Shown in pieces: positions 15,524 through 22,872 of a stretch of 40,935 bases of DNA. Every line of letters begins with the position of its first letter. Within the stretch, counting starts at the first letter, position 1. The notes under the pieces were generated by a model. The model had not been told where the DNA came from. It ran no database searches and was given only the letters and a program-made list of their open reading frames with translations. The translations under genes and the position numbers were made by a program. The DNA comes from an uncultured Clostridia bacterium (GTDB taxonomy: Bacteria > Bacillota > Clostridia > TANB77 > CAG-508), in contig CAKPJC010000016.1 of the NCBI GenBank assembly GCA_934162535.1, positions 1 through 40,935 of the forward strand. Reading direction: 5' to 3'.

Positions 15524-15832
15524 ATGAGAATAAAAAAAGGAGATACAGTTCAAGTTTTAGCTGGAAATGACAAAGGTAAAACTGGAGAAGTATTAGAAGT
15601 TATACCAAAAGACTCAAAAGTTATAGTAAAAGGTATAAATGTTAGAAAAAAACACATCAAACCTAGAAAACAAGGTGAAGAAGGTGGAATAATTCCTGTT
15701 GAATGTGCTATAGACAGCTCAAAAGTTAATGTAGTGTGTTCAAAATGTGGAAAAGCAACAAGAGTTGAATACAAGGTTGAAGATAATAAAAAAGTTCGTA
15801 TTTGTAAAAAATGTGGAGCTACAATAAAATAG
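15524..15832 (+). CDS. rplX: 50S ribosomal protein L24 with a zinc-ribbon-like C-terminus
   Basis: L24 (102 residues) starts 50S assembly. The KOW motif (KKGDTVQVLAGNDKGKTGEV) is at residues ~4-23. The C-terminal part carries two CxxC pairs (CSKC near residue 71, CKKC near 95), the metal-binding form common in Clostridia and other Gram-positives. AAGGAGG precedes the ATG. Confidence 0.99.
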   Translation: MRIKKGDTVQVLAGNDKGKTGEVLEVIPKDSKVIVKGINVRKKHIKPRKQGEEGGIIPVECAIDSSKVNVVCSKCGKATRVEYKVEDNKKVRICKKCGATIK

Positions 15833-15857
15833 ATAATGGAAAGGAGGAACAATAATA

Positions 15858-16397
15858 ATGGAAAAACTAAGAGAACAATATGAAAAAGAAGTTATTCCAG
15901 CATTAATGAAAAAATTTGAATATAAATCAGTAATGCAAGTTCCAAAACTTGATAAAATAGTTATAAATATAGGTTTAGGAGATATAAAAGAAAATCCAAA
16001 ATCATTAGAAAATGCAGTAAATGATTTAATGCAAATCACAGGTCAAAGACCAATGATAACAAAAGCAAAGAAATCAATTGCAGCATTCAAATTAAGAGAA
16101 GGAGCAAACATTGGATGTAAAGTAACATTAAGAGCAGACAAAATGTATGATTTTGCTTACAAACTATTTAATGTTGCACTTCCAAGAGTTAGAGACTTTA
16201 GAGGTGTTTCTGAAAATTCATTTGATGGAAGAGGAAACTACTCAATGGGTATTAAAGAACAATTAATATTCCCAGAAATCGAATATGATAAAGTTGACAA
16301 ATTAAGAGGAATGGACATCATATTCGTAACAACAGCTGAAACAGACGAAGAGGCAAAAGAATTATTAAAATTATTAGGAATGCCTTTTAAAAATTAA
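15858..16397 (+). CDS. rplE: 50S ribosomal protein L5
   Basis: L5 (179 residues) binds 5S rRNA in the central protuberance and contacts P-site tRNA. VPKLDKIVINIGLGD, GQRPMITKAKKSIAAFKLREG and the C-terminal GMDIIFVTTAETDEEAKELL are family signatures. AAGGAGGAAC precedes the start. Confidence 0.99.
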   Translation: MEKLREQYEKEVIPALMKKFEYKSVMQVPKLDKIVINIGLGDIKENPKSLENAVNDLMQITGQRPMITKAKKSIAAFKLREGANIGCKVTLRADKMYDFAYKLFNVALPRVRDFRGVSENSFDGRGNYSMGIKEQLIFPEIEYDKVDKLRGMDIIFVTTAETDEEAKELLKLLGMPFKN

Positions 16398-16425
16398 TTA
16401 AGTTTAAGGGAGGATAAATTAAACT

Positions 16426-16611
16426 ATGGCTAAGAAAGCAATGAAAATAAAACAAGCTAGACCACAAAAATATAAAACTAGAGAATATAATAGATGTAAA
16501 ATTTGTGGAAGACCACATGCTTATATTAGAAAATATGGAATTTGCCGTGTATGTTTCAGAGAATTAGCACATAAAGGTGAAATTCCAGGAGTAAAAAAAG
16601 CAAGTTGGTAG
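16426..16611 (+). CDS. rpsZ: 30S ribosomal protein S14, zinc-binding type Z
   Basis: The short form of S14 has 61 residues. It carries CKIC and CRVC pairs around residues 24-43 for one zinc ion, with GRPHAYIRKYGICR between them. MAKKAMKIKQARPQKYKTREY is the typical N-terminus. A zinc-independent paralogue may exist elsewhere in the genome; none is in the window. Confidence 0.99.
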   Translation: MAKKAMKIKQARPQKYKTREYNRCKICGRPHAYIRKYGICRVCFRELAHKGEIPGVKKASW

Positions 16612-16628
16612 AAAGAATATAAAAAATA

Positions 16629-16648
16629 GACAAATAAAACTATTTGTC
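16629..16648 (+). promoter_or_regulatory. Hairpin just upstream of the rpsH ribosome binding site
   Basis: GACAAATA (16629-16636) pairs perfectly with TATTTGTC (16641-16648) around an AAAC tetraloop. No T-run follows, so it is not a terminator. AAGGAGG of rpsH starts about 7 bases later. It could be an RNA stability or processing element, or a translational control hairpin. Confidence 0.5.
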
Positions 16649-16670
16649 AAAAAAGAAGGAGGAAAGTAAC

Positions 16671-17069
16671 GTGAATACTACAGATCCAATAGCAGATATG
16701 TTAACAAGAATAAGAAATGCTAACAGTGCTAAACATAAAACAGTTGATGTACCAGCTTCTAAGATGAAAACAGCTATTGCTGAAATTTTATTCAAGGAAG
16801 GATATATAAAATCATTTGAAGTAATAAATAATGAAAATCAAGGAATCATCAGAATAACATTAAAATATGATGAAAAAGGTACAAGAGTTATAGACGGAAT
16901 AAAAAGAATAAGCAAACCAGGATTAAGAGTATATGCTGGTAAAGAAGAATTACCAAGAGTTCTTAATGGACTAGGAATAGCAATAATCTCTACATCAAAA
17001 GGACTAAAAACAGATAAAGAAGCTAGAGAAGCTGGAATGGGTGGAGAAGTATTAGCTTATATTTGGTAA
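16671..17069 (+). CDS. rpsH: 30S ribosomal protein S8
   Basis: S8 (132 residues) binds the central domain of 16S rRNA and is the spc operon repressor in E. coli. NTTDPIADMLTRIRNAN opens it; VLNGLGIAIISTSKGL and EAGMGGEVLAYIW close it. I chose GTG at 16671, 7 bases after AAGGAGGAAA; the TTG at 16644 upstream lies within a hairpin and has no binding site. Confidence 0.98.
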   Translation: MNTTDPIADMLTRIRNANSAKHKTVDVPASKMKTAIAEILFKEGYIKSFEVINNENQGIIRITLKYDEKGTRVIDGIKRISKPGLRVYAGKEELPRVLNGLGIAIISTSKGLKTDKEAREAGMGGEVLAYIW

Positions 17070-17089
17070 TATAAAAAGGGAAAAATTAA

Positions 17090-17140
17090 CCTAAATGCGA
17101 AAACAAGTTATACTTGTATATAAAACGTTAGGCGAACGCC
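17090..17140 (+). promoter_or_regulatory. Structured spacer between rpsH and rplF
   Basis: CCTAA (17090-17094) pairs with TTAGG (17128-17132). ACAAGT (17103-17108) pairs with ACTTGT (17112-17117) inside it around a TAT loop. GGC/GCC (17131-17133, 17138-17140) competes with the outer stem, so two folds are possible. The rplF ribosome binding site follows about 8 bases later. The 92-base spacer contains no gene. Confidence 0.45.
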
Positions 17141-17161
17141 CAATAAAAGGAGGAAAATAAA

Positions 17162-17698
17162 ATGTCAAGAATAGGAAATAAACCTATTACAGTACCAGCA
17201 GGTGTTGAAGTAAAACTTGATGGACAAAAAATAACTGTAAAGGGACCAAAAGGAACACTTGAAAGAGAAATACATAAAAATATTTCAGTAGCTTTAGAAA
17301 ACAATGTAATAACAGTTACAAGACCAAACAATGAAGCAAAAAACAGAAGTTTACATGGTTTAACAAGAACTCTAATAAGCAATATGATAAATGGTGTTGA
17401 AAAAGAATACACAAGAGAGTTACAAATAAATGGTGTAGGTTACAGAGTTGCAAAACAAGGAAACAACTTAAATCTAACATTAGGATATTCTCATCCAGTA
17501 ATATTTGAAGCACCAGAAGGAATAACATTTGATGTTCCAAATCCAAATACTATAATAGTAAGAGGAATTGACAAAGAATTAGTTGGTCAAACAGCAGCTA
17601 ATATCAGAGTTAAAAGACCACCTGAAGTATATAGAGGTAAAGGTATTAAATATGCTGAAGAAGTTATTAGACGTAAAGAAGGTAAGACAGGTAAATAG
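17162..17698 (+). CDS. rplF: 50S ribosomal protein L6
   Basis: L6 (178 residues) lies near the sarcin-ricin loop and factor-binding site. MSRIGNKPITVPAGVEV, GPKGTLEREIHKN and the C-terminal KRPPEVYRGKGIKYAEEVIR are conserved. AAAGGAGG precedes the ATG. Confidence 0.99.
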   Translation: MSRIGNKPITVPAGVEVKLDGQKITVKGPKGTLEREIHKNISVALENNVITVTRPNNEAKNRSLHGLTRTLISNMINGVEKEYTRELQINGVGYRVAKQGNNLNLTLGYSHPVIFEAPEGITFDVPNPNTIIVRGIDKELVGQTAANIRVKRPPEVYRGKGIKYAEEVIRRKEGKTGK

Positions 17699-17743
17699 AT
17701 TTCCATATAGTAAATTTAATGGGAATTAAGAAAGGAGAAAAAA

Positions 17744-18103
17744 ATGGTTAGTAAAACAGATAGAAAATTTGAAAGAGCAAGAAGACATGCTAGAGTAAGA
17801 AATAAAGTATCTGGAACAGCAGAAAGACCAAGATTATGTGTATATAGAAGTAATAGCAACATATATGCTCAAATCATTGATGATGTTGCTGGAAATACAT
17901 TAGTATCTGCTTCAACATTAGACAAAGAAGTAAAAACAAAAAAATCTAATATAGAAGCTGCAAAAGAAGTTGGAACTTTAATTGCTAAAAGAGCAACTGC
18001 AAAGAAAATAAAAAATGTTGTATATGACCGTAGTGGATATATATATCATGGAATAGTAAAAGAATTAGCAGAAGCTGCTAGAGAAGGAGGGCTAGAATTC
18101 TAA
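17744..18103 (+). CDS. rplR: 50S ribosomal protein L18
   Basis: L18 (119 residues) delivers 5S rRNA with L5. RARRHARVRNKVSGTAERPRL, VYRSNSNIYAQIIDD and the tail YDRSGYIYHGIVKELAEAAR are diagnostic. AGAAAGGAG precedes the start. It overlaps rpsE by one base (TAATG). Confidence 0.99.
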   Translation: MVSKTDRKFERARRHARVRNKVSGTAERPRLCVYRSNSNIYAQIIDDVAGNTLVSASTLDKEVKTKKSNIEAAKEVGTLIAKRATAKKIKNVVYDRSGYIYHGIVKELAEAAREGGLEF

Positions 18104-18594
18104 TGGAAGAAAATAAAACCCCAGAATTAAAAGAAAAAGTAGTAGCTATAAACAGAGTAGCAAAAGTAGTAAAAGGTGGTAGAACATTTAGATTTAGTGC
18201 TGTTGTTATCGTTGGAGACGGTAAAGGACGTGTTGGAATCGGAAATGGTAAAGCTGCTGAAGTACCAGATGCTATAAGAAAAGCTATACAAGAAGCTAAA
18301 AAGAATTTAGTAGAGGTTCCTATTGTTGGAACAACAGTACCTCATGAGTTTATTGGACAATTTGGTAGTGCAAAAGTTATGTTAAAACCTGCTGCTGTAG
18401 GTACAGGACTTATTGCTGGTGGTAGTGTAAGACCAGTACTTGAACTTGCAGGATACAAAGATATACGTACAAAAGTTATTGGAACAAACAATCCAAGAAA
18501 CGTAGTATATGCAACTATCGAAGGATTAAAAAACATGAGAACAATTGAACAAGTAGCTAAAAAAAGAAATAAAAAAGTTGAAGAAATTATATAA
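18103..18594 (+). CDS. rpsE: 30S ribosomal protein S5
   Basis: S5 (163 residues) helps form the mRNA entry tunnel and affects decoding accuracy. VAINRVAKVVKGGRTFRFSA, GDGKGRVGIGNGKAAEVPDA and LELAGYKDIRTKVIGTNNPR are intact. In most Firmicutes rpmD (L30) would follow; here rplO comes next, 55 bases later. Confidence 0.99.
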   Translation: MEENKTPELKEKVVAINRVAKVVKGGRTFRFSAVVIVGDGKGRVGIGNGKAAEVPDAIRKAIQEAKKNLVEVPIVGTTVPHEFIGQFGSAKVMLKPAAVGTGLIAGGSVRPVLELAGYKDIRTKVIGTNNPRNVVYATIEGLKNMRTIEQVAKKRNKKVEEII

Positions 18595-18606
18595 TTGAGA
18601 TATAAT
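18578..18606 (+). promoter_or_regulatory. Possible internal promoter before rplO-secY
   Basis: TTGAAG (18578-18583) and TATAAT (18601-18606) are 17 bp apart. The -35 lies in the last codons of rpsE and the -10 in the spacer where rpmD is missing. It may boost rplO, secY and later genes. In DNA this AT-rich, chance matches occur, so confidence is moderate. Confidence 0.4.
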
Positions 18607-18649
18607 AAGAATCGACAAATATCAAATGTCAAATAGGGAGGTGCAAAAA

Positions 18650-19084
18650 ATGAAATTAGGAGAATTAAGACCAAACGTTCCAGTAAAAGACAGAAAAAGA
18701 GTTGGACGTGGAATGGGTTCTGGAACAGGAAAAACATCAGGAAAAGGACATAAAGGACAAAAAGCTAGATCTGGTGGAGGAGTTAGAAGAGGATTTGAAG
18801 GTGGTCAAACACCATTATATAGAAGACTACCAAAAAGAGGATTCACAAATATACATGCAAAAAATTATACTGAAGTAACTCTAACAATGTTAAACAAATC
18901 AAAAGCAACAGATGTTACAGCAGAAAGCTTAGTAGAAGAAGGAATAATCGGTAAAGTAAATGATGGAATAGTAGTTTTAGCAACAGGAAAATTAGAGAAA
19001 AAATTAAATGTTAAAGCTAAAAGATTTACAGCAACTGCTAAGGAAAAAATAGAAGCCCTAGGCGGAAAGGCAGAGGTGATTTAG
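18650..19084 (+). CDS. rplO: 50S ribosomal protein L15
   Basis: L15 (144 residues) helps assemble the central protuberance. MKLGELRPNVPVKDRKRVGRG, GSGTGKTSGKGHKGQKARSG and RRLPKRGFTN are clear. The ATG at 18650 follows AGGGAGGTG by 6 bases and gives the family's usual N-terminus; an upstream in-frame start at 18626 has no binding site. secY begins directly after the stop. Confidence 0.98.
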   Translation: MKLGELRPNVPVKDRKRVGRGMGSGTGKTSGKGHKGQKARSGGGVRRGFEGGQTPLYRRLPKRGFTNIHAKNYTEVTLTMLNKSKATDVTAESLVEEGIIGKVNDGIVVLATGKLEKKLNVKAKRFTATAKEKIEALGGKAEVI

Positions 19085-20404
19085 TTGTTTAAAACAATAG
19101 CAAACGCCCTAAAAACACCGGATGTAAGAAAAAAGCTTCTATATACAGTAATACTAATAGTTGTATTTAGACTTGGATGTTATATAACAGTTCCAGGTGT
19201 AAATACATTAGTATTAAGTGAAGCAATGTCTTCATCAAACGGAATTACAGGATTTATCGATATTATATCAGGAGGAGCTTTTTCGAGATTCTCAATATTT
19301 GCAATGTCAATAGGTCCATATATTACTGCATCAATCGTTGTACAATTATTAAGTTTCGTAATCCCATCTTTAGAAAAAATGATAAAAGAAGGTGGAGAAG
19401 AAGGTAAAAGAAGAAGAAATAGATATACAAAGCTTTTAACAATAGTATTGGCACTTGTAGAAGCAATTGGAGTATATTTATCTTATAAATCATCTGGAAT
19501 ATTCATTAATCCAGGATTTATGACAGGACTTTTAATTGTAGCATCATTGATAGCAGGAACATCACTATTAATGTGGTTAGGAGAACAAATTACAAGCAAA
19601 GGAATTGGAAATGGTATTTCAATAATAATCTTTATAGGTATTATATCAGGATTACCAACAGGAATAACAACAATGTGGAGACTAATGTTTACAGCTAATG
19701 GATTTAGTACAACAGGACTAATAATATCATTAGCAATAATATTAGGAGCACTTATCTTAATATCAGCAGTTGTATTTGTACAACAAGCAGAAAGAAGAGT
19801 ACCTGTACAATATTCTAAAAAAGTAGTTGGAAGAAAAATGGTAGGAGCTCAAAGCACACATATACCATTAAAACTAGCTATGGCAGGAGTTATGCCAATA
19901 ATCTTTGCGTCATCATTCATGACATTTCCAGCAATGATTATATCAATGTTTGTAAGAGACACAACTAACCTAAGTGGATTTTTAGAAGGATTATATAAAT
20001 TCTCATTAGCTACATCATCTTCAAGTGTAGGAATAGGATATTCAATAGCAAATGCAGTAGTTTATTTATTACTAATTCTTGCATTCACATTTTTCTATAC
20101 TTTTGCAGCATTTAATCCGGCAGAAGTATCAAACAATATAAAGAAAAATGGTGGATTTATCCCTGGAATTAGAGCTGGTAAACCGACAACAGAATATTTA
20201 ACATCAATTATAACAAAATTAACAATATTTGGTGGTGTATTCTTATCAGCAGTTGCAATTATACCTATGATGTTAAGATTTACTGATTTTAACTTCTCAT
20301 TTGGAGGAACATCAATACTAATCGTAGTAGGTGTAGCACTAGAAACAGTACAACAATTAGAATCTCAATTAGTAATGAGACATTACAAAGGATTCTTAGA
20401 ATAA
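19085..20404 (+). CDS. secY: Preprotein translocase channel SecY
   Basis: SecY (439 residues) is the pore of the SecYEG translocon and works with SecA and the ribosome. Ten hydrophobic helices are visible, the first near residues 18-38 (LLYTVILIVVFRLGC). The plug region FIDIISGGAFSRFSIFAMSIGPYI and the cytosolic loop VPVQYSKK are conserved. The start codon is TTG at 19085, immediately after the rplO stop, with GAGGTG inside rplO. Strict linkage suggests translational coupling. A terminator follows, so adk may depend on its own promoter. Confidence 0.98.
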   Translation: MFKTIANALKTPDVRKKLLYTVILIVVFRLGCYITVPGVNTLVLSEAMSSSNGITGFIDIISGGAFSRFSIFAMSIGPYITASIVVQLLSFVIPSLEKMIKEGGEEGKRRRNRYTKLLTIVLALVEAIGVYLSYKSSGIFINPGFMTGLLIVASLIAGTSLLMWLGEQITSKGIGNGISIIIFIGIISGLPTGITTMWRLMFTANGFSTTGLIISLAIILGALILISAVVFVQQAERRVPVQYSKKVVGRKMVGAQSTHIPLKLAMAGVMPIIFASSFMTFPAMIISMFVRDTTNLSGFLEGLYKFSLATSSSSVGIGYSIANAVVYLLLILAFTFFYTFAAFNPAEVSNNIKKNGGFIPGIRAGKPTTEYLTSIITKLTIFGGVFLSAVAIIPMMLRFTDFNFSFGGTSILIVVGVALETVQQLESQLVMRHYKGFLE

Positions 20405-20443
20405 GAAAAAGTGGCTGTAAAAAAAAGTCACTAAGAAAAAAGA

Positions 20444-20524
20444 GATTTGAGCTGAAATCTTAACTCAAATCGGGCGAGAACAAATCAAAGAGAAATTAAA
20501 AATTTTTCTTTGATTTGTTTTGCA
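20444..20524 (+). terminator. Hairpin plus terminator downstream of secY
   Basis: GATTTGAG/CTCAAATC (20444-20451, 20464-20471) is a perfect 8-bp hairpin. It is followed by a 13-bp perfect stem AACAAATCAAAGA/TCTTTGATTTGTT (20479-20491, 20507-20519) ending in a T-rich tract. Together they probably end the spc transcript. The rest of the 246-base gap holds the next promoter and a long leader without a recognisable gene. Confidence 0.75.
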
Positions 20525-20542
20525 TTATAACCAAAATATGTA

Positions 20543-20570
20543 TTGAAACATAAGAAAGTTAGTGTATAAT
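20543..20570 (+). promoter_or_regulatory. Promoter of the two-gene insertion between secY and adk
   Basis: TTGAAA (20543-20548) and TATAAT (20565-20570) are separated by 16 bp. It lies after the secY terminator and about 80 bases before the first gene, so the inserted genes are probably a separate transcription unit. Confidence 0.65.
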
Positions 20571-20650
20571 ATGAAAAAGGAGAAATTTTTACCTTTAGGA
20601 AGGAATGAGATAAAGGGTGAATAATCGGAAGAATAAAAGAATTTATTGAA

Positions 20651-21619
20651 ATGTATAGTGAATTAAATTGGTCTAGACCGGAAGCTACAATTACAGAAAT
20701 ATTAGGATTTTGTAATTACTTTAGACAAGAGGACATAGAACTATTTGATGAATATAGAAAAATATATCAAGAAACAGAATTTCAGCCCGTAAGAGAAAAA
20801 TCAAAAAAGATAGTAGAGTTGTACAAAAGAAAACTTGGGATAACATCAGAAAATGATAAAAGACTATTAGAAACAATACTAGAAGTAATAGGAAATAATG
20901 GACTAGGATTTCATTTAACAAACAATATAGATGTAAAAAATATAATAGAAAATGGCTTAGACCCAAAAGCTAAATCAGACAGTGTAGGTAGATTAAGAGA
21001 GATAAAAAATAGCTTATCAAAAGAAACTGTGGGAGAACTATTCCCTTACCAAGGAAGCGATGAAGATAAATATTCATATTCAACAAATCCAAGACTAAAT
21101 GTTAATTATGGAAGATGTCCAGAATGGTTATTAAACCTAACATCATATGCATATAACACTGGTACAGAACTACCAGAAGTGCTAGAAGATATAGCAGAAT
21201 TGTGTAAAGAAAATGGAGAATCACCAGAAAGCATAGAAACATTATTAAAATTTACAGAAGAAAACTATAAAAAATATTTAAAAACAAGAAAAGAAATGGT
21301 AGTATTTCCAAATACTAAAGATATAGACATAAGTGTATTTAATGGAATGACAGCTGAAGAAGCATGTATTATGATAATAAATTCAAAAGAAAAGGGTATA
21401 GATGAAAGAGGTCAAAAACCAATTTTGCCAGAGCAAATAGCGATAATAGATATAAACTCAAGAAACTTTGACAAAAGAATATCAAGAAAAAAGGAAATTT
21501 CTACAGATAAAATTGGGAAAACGACTATAAAAACAAGTGTGGCAGAAAAAATGCAGATAAATGAATGGATGCAAGAAGAGGTAAAGAGAAATAAAGAGGA
21601 AAAGGAGTATATGATATAA
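20651..21619 (+). CDS. Hypothetical protein, 322 residues, with an ADP-ribosyltransferase-like HxT...GLxP segment
   Basis: I cannot name this protein. It is soluble, with no signal peptide or membrane helix. Residues ~87-105 read FHLTNNIDVKNIIENGLDP. This resembles the first strand-helix of ADP-ribosyltransferase/RES-type folds (an H-x-T or H-x-S followed by a helix and GLxP), and YSTNPRLNVNYG lies ~40 residues later. The resemblance is local and unproven. The Lys/Glu-rich C-terminus is probably helical. The start is uncertain: the ATG at 20651 lacks a well-spaced binding site (AAAGGGTG at 20612-20619 is 31 bases off), and the frame opens at 20621 with only rare start codons. The gene interrupts the usual secY-adk adjacency, with its own promoter upstream. 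Confidence 0.65.
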   Translation: MYSELNWSRPEATITEILGFCNYFRQEDIELFDEYRKIYQETEFQPVREKSKKIVELYKRKLGITSENDKRLLETILEVIGNNGLGFHLTNNIDVKNIIENGLDPKAKSDSVGRLREIKNSLSKETVGELFPYQGSDEDKYSYSTNPRLNVNYGRCPEWLLNLTSYAYNTGTELPEVLEDIAELCKENGESPESIETLLKFTEENYKKYLKTRKEMVVFPNTKDIDISVFNGMTAEEACIMIINSKEKGIDERGQKPILPEQIAIIDINSRNFDKRISRKKEISTDKIGKTTIKTSVAEKMQINEWMQEEVKRNKEEKEYMI

Positions 21620-21638
21620 AATATCATAAATATAACAG

Positions 21639-21995
21639 ATGATTAAAAAAGAAAACTTGCCAAAGGCATACACAGAAGTATTAGAAATATTAAATAACAT
21701 TTCAAAAGAAGAATATAAAAAAGTACCAAAAGAACTGATAGAATTATATGAGCTAAAAAAAGACAAGCAGTATAAATTTGAAATAACATATTTTGAGGAT
21801 TTTGAAAATCAAAAAATATTAGACGAAACAAAAGCAATATTAGCAGTTCTATTTAGAGATTATTGGGCAACTGAAAAACAAAGAGAAAAAATAATATTAA
21901 ATGAAAAATATCAAATTAATATACAAGAAGAACAAAAAAGAAAAGAATATAATCCAGATGAGATTTTTAGGAACAAAAACTCTGAAATTGATTGA
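21639..21995 (+). CDS. Hypothetical protein, 118 residues, charged and helical
   Basis: I do not recognise a named family. The protein starts MIKKENLPKAYTEVLEIL and is rich in Lys, Glu and Ile. It is probably all-alpha at both ends with a short beta segment around residues 45-55 (YKFEITYFE). There is no signal peptide, membrane helix or cysteine motif. It begins 19 bases after the preceding gene, so the two are probably co-transcribed, but no strong AGGAGG is seen before it. Its stop codon overlaps the -35 box of the adk promoter. Confidence 0.7.
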   Translation: MIKKENLPKAYTEVLEILNNISKEEYKKVPKELIELYELKKDKQYKFEITYFEDFENQKILDETKAILAVLFRDYWATEKQREKIILNEKYQINIQEEQKRKEYNPDEIFRNKNSEID

Positions 21996-22020
21996 CATTT
22001 ATGGAAAAATGTTCTAAAAT
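21992..22020 (+). promoter_or_regulatory. Promoter of adk
   Basis: TTGACA (21992-21997) and TAAAAT (22015-22020) are 17 bp apart. The -35 overlaps the TGA stop of the preceding gene. The leader would be about 110 bases, with two hairpins. Confidence 0.8.
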
Positions 22021-22042
22021 AAATAAGGAAAAATAAGAGAAA

Positions 22043-22101
22043 GCCTCTATCCATATAGAGGCAAAACTTTTTCATAATAGAAAAGCAAAACTTTCCTATT
22101 A
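22043..22101 (+). promoter_or_regulatory. Two hairpins in the adk leader
   Basis: GCCTCTAT/ATAGAGGC (22043-22050, 22055-22062) has a CCAT loop and is followed by AAAACTTTTTC. A second stem (22075-22085 with 22091-22101, one A-C mismatch, loop CAAAA) follows. The first could be a weak terminator acting as an attenuator; the T-run is interrupted. The 35-base interval to adk carries AGAAAGGAATG. Confidence 0.5.
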
Positions 22102-22136
22102 TATGTCCAAACAAGAGAAAGGAATGTGATTAAAAA

Positions 22137-22802
22137 ATGAACATTATCATGTTAGGAGCACCAGGAACTGGAAAAGGAACAACAGCAAGCATATTATCAG
22201 AAAAACTAGAAATACCACAAATATCAACAGGAGACATATTCAGATCAAACATAAAAGAAGGAACAGAGCTAGGAAAACTAGCAGAAAGTTACATATCAAA
22301 AGGACAACTAGTACCAGATGAAGTAACAATAAAAATAGTAGAGGACAGACTACAACAAGATGACACAAAAAATGGAGCAATACTTGATGGATTTCCAAGA
22401 ACAGTAGCACAAGCAGAAGCACTAAAAGAAATGTTAGCAAAAAAAGGAGAAAAAATTGACATAGTAATAAATCTTGAAACACCTGAAGAAGAGATAATAG
22501 AAAGAATAGTAAACAGGAGAGTATGTTCAAACCAACAATGTAAAACAGTATATAATGTTGTATTACATCCACCAAAAGTAGAGGGAATATGTGACAAATG
22601 TGGAAGTGAGCTAATAACAAGAAAAGATGATAAACTAGAAACAATAAAAAGCAGACTAGAACAATATTACAAAGAAACAAGCCCTTTAGCAGATTACTAT
22701 GAAAAAGAGGGAATACTACACACAGAAACAGTAAGTAGGACAGTAGGAAAAATGGGAGAAGATGTAGCAAGAGATATTGTAGAAAAATTAAAAAATAAAT
22801 AA
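22137..22802 (+). CDS. adk: Adenylate kinase with zinc-binding LID
   Basis: Adk (221 residues) catalyses ATP + AMP = 2 ADP. The P-loop GAPGTGKGT is at residues 7-15, the AMP site ISTGDIFRSNI follows, and DGFPRT lies near 84. The LID carries two Cys pairs (residues ~130-155, CSNQQC... and CDKC), the zinc form typical of Gram-positive bacteria. The ATG at 22137 lies after AAAGGAATG. The conserved secY-adk-map order is kept apart from the two inserted genes. Confidence 0.98.
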   Translation: MNIIMLGAPGTGKGTTASILSEKLEIPQISTGDIFRSNIKEGTELGKLAESYISKGQLVPDEVTIKIVEDRLQQDDTKNGAILDGFPRTVAQAEALKEMLAKKGEKIDIVINLETPEEEIIERIVNRRVCSNQQCKTVYNVVLHPPKVEGICDKCGSELITRKDDKLETIKSRLEQYYKETSPLADYYEKEGILHTETVSRTVGKMGEDVARDIVEKLKNK

Positions 22803-22812
22803 AACCACTAAA

Positions 22813-22839
22813 GATAAAAGCGACTAATGTCGCTTTTAT
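22813..22839 (+). terminator. Terminator-like hairpin between adk and map
   Basis: ATAAAAGCGAC (22813-22823) pairs perfectly with GTCGCTTTTAT (22828-22838) around TAAT. The T-run is short, so read-through into map is likely. Its core is the same AAAGCGAC/GTCGCTTT stem as the terminator at 7887. Confidence 0.6.
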
Positions 22840-22872
22840 TAAACACTATATGTAAAAGGGGGAAAGAGAAAA

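Noticed and set aside
22240..22770. A 176-codon minus-strand ORF over adk, very rich in Leu and Phe
   Set aside because: The composition is what antisense reading of A-rich coding DNA gives; adk on the + strand is certain.
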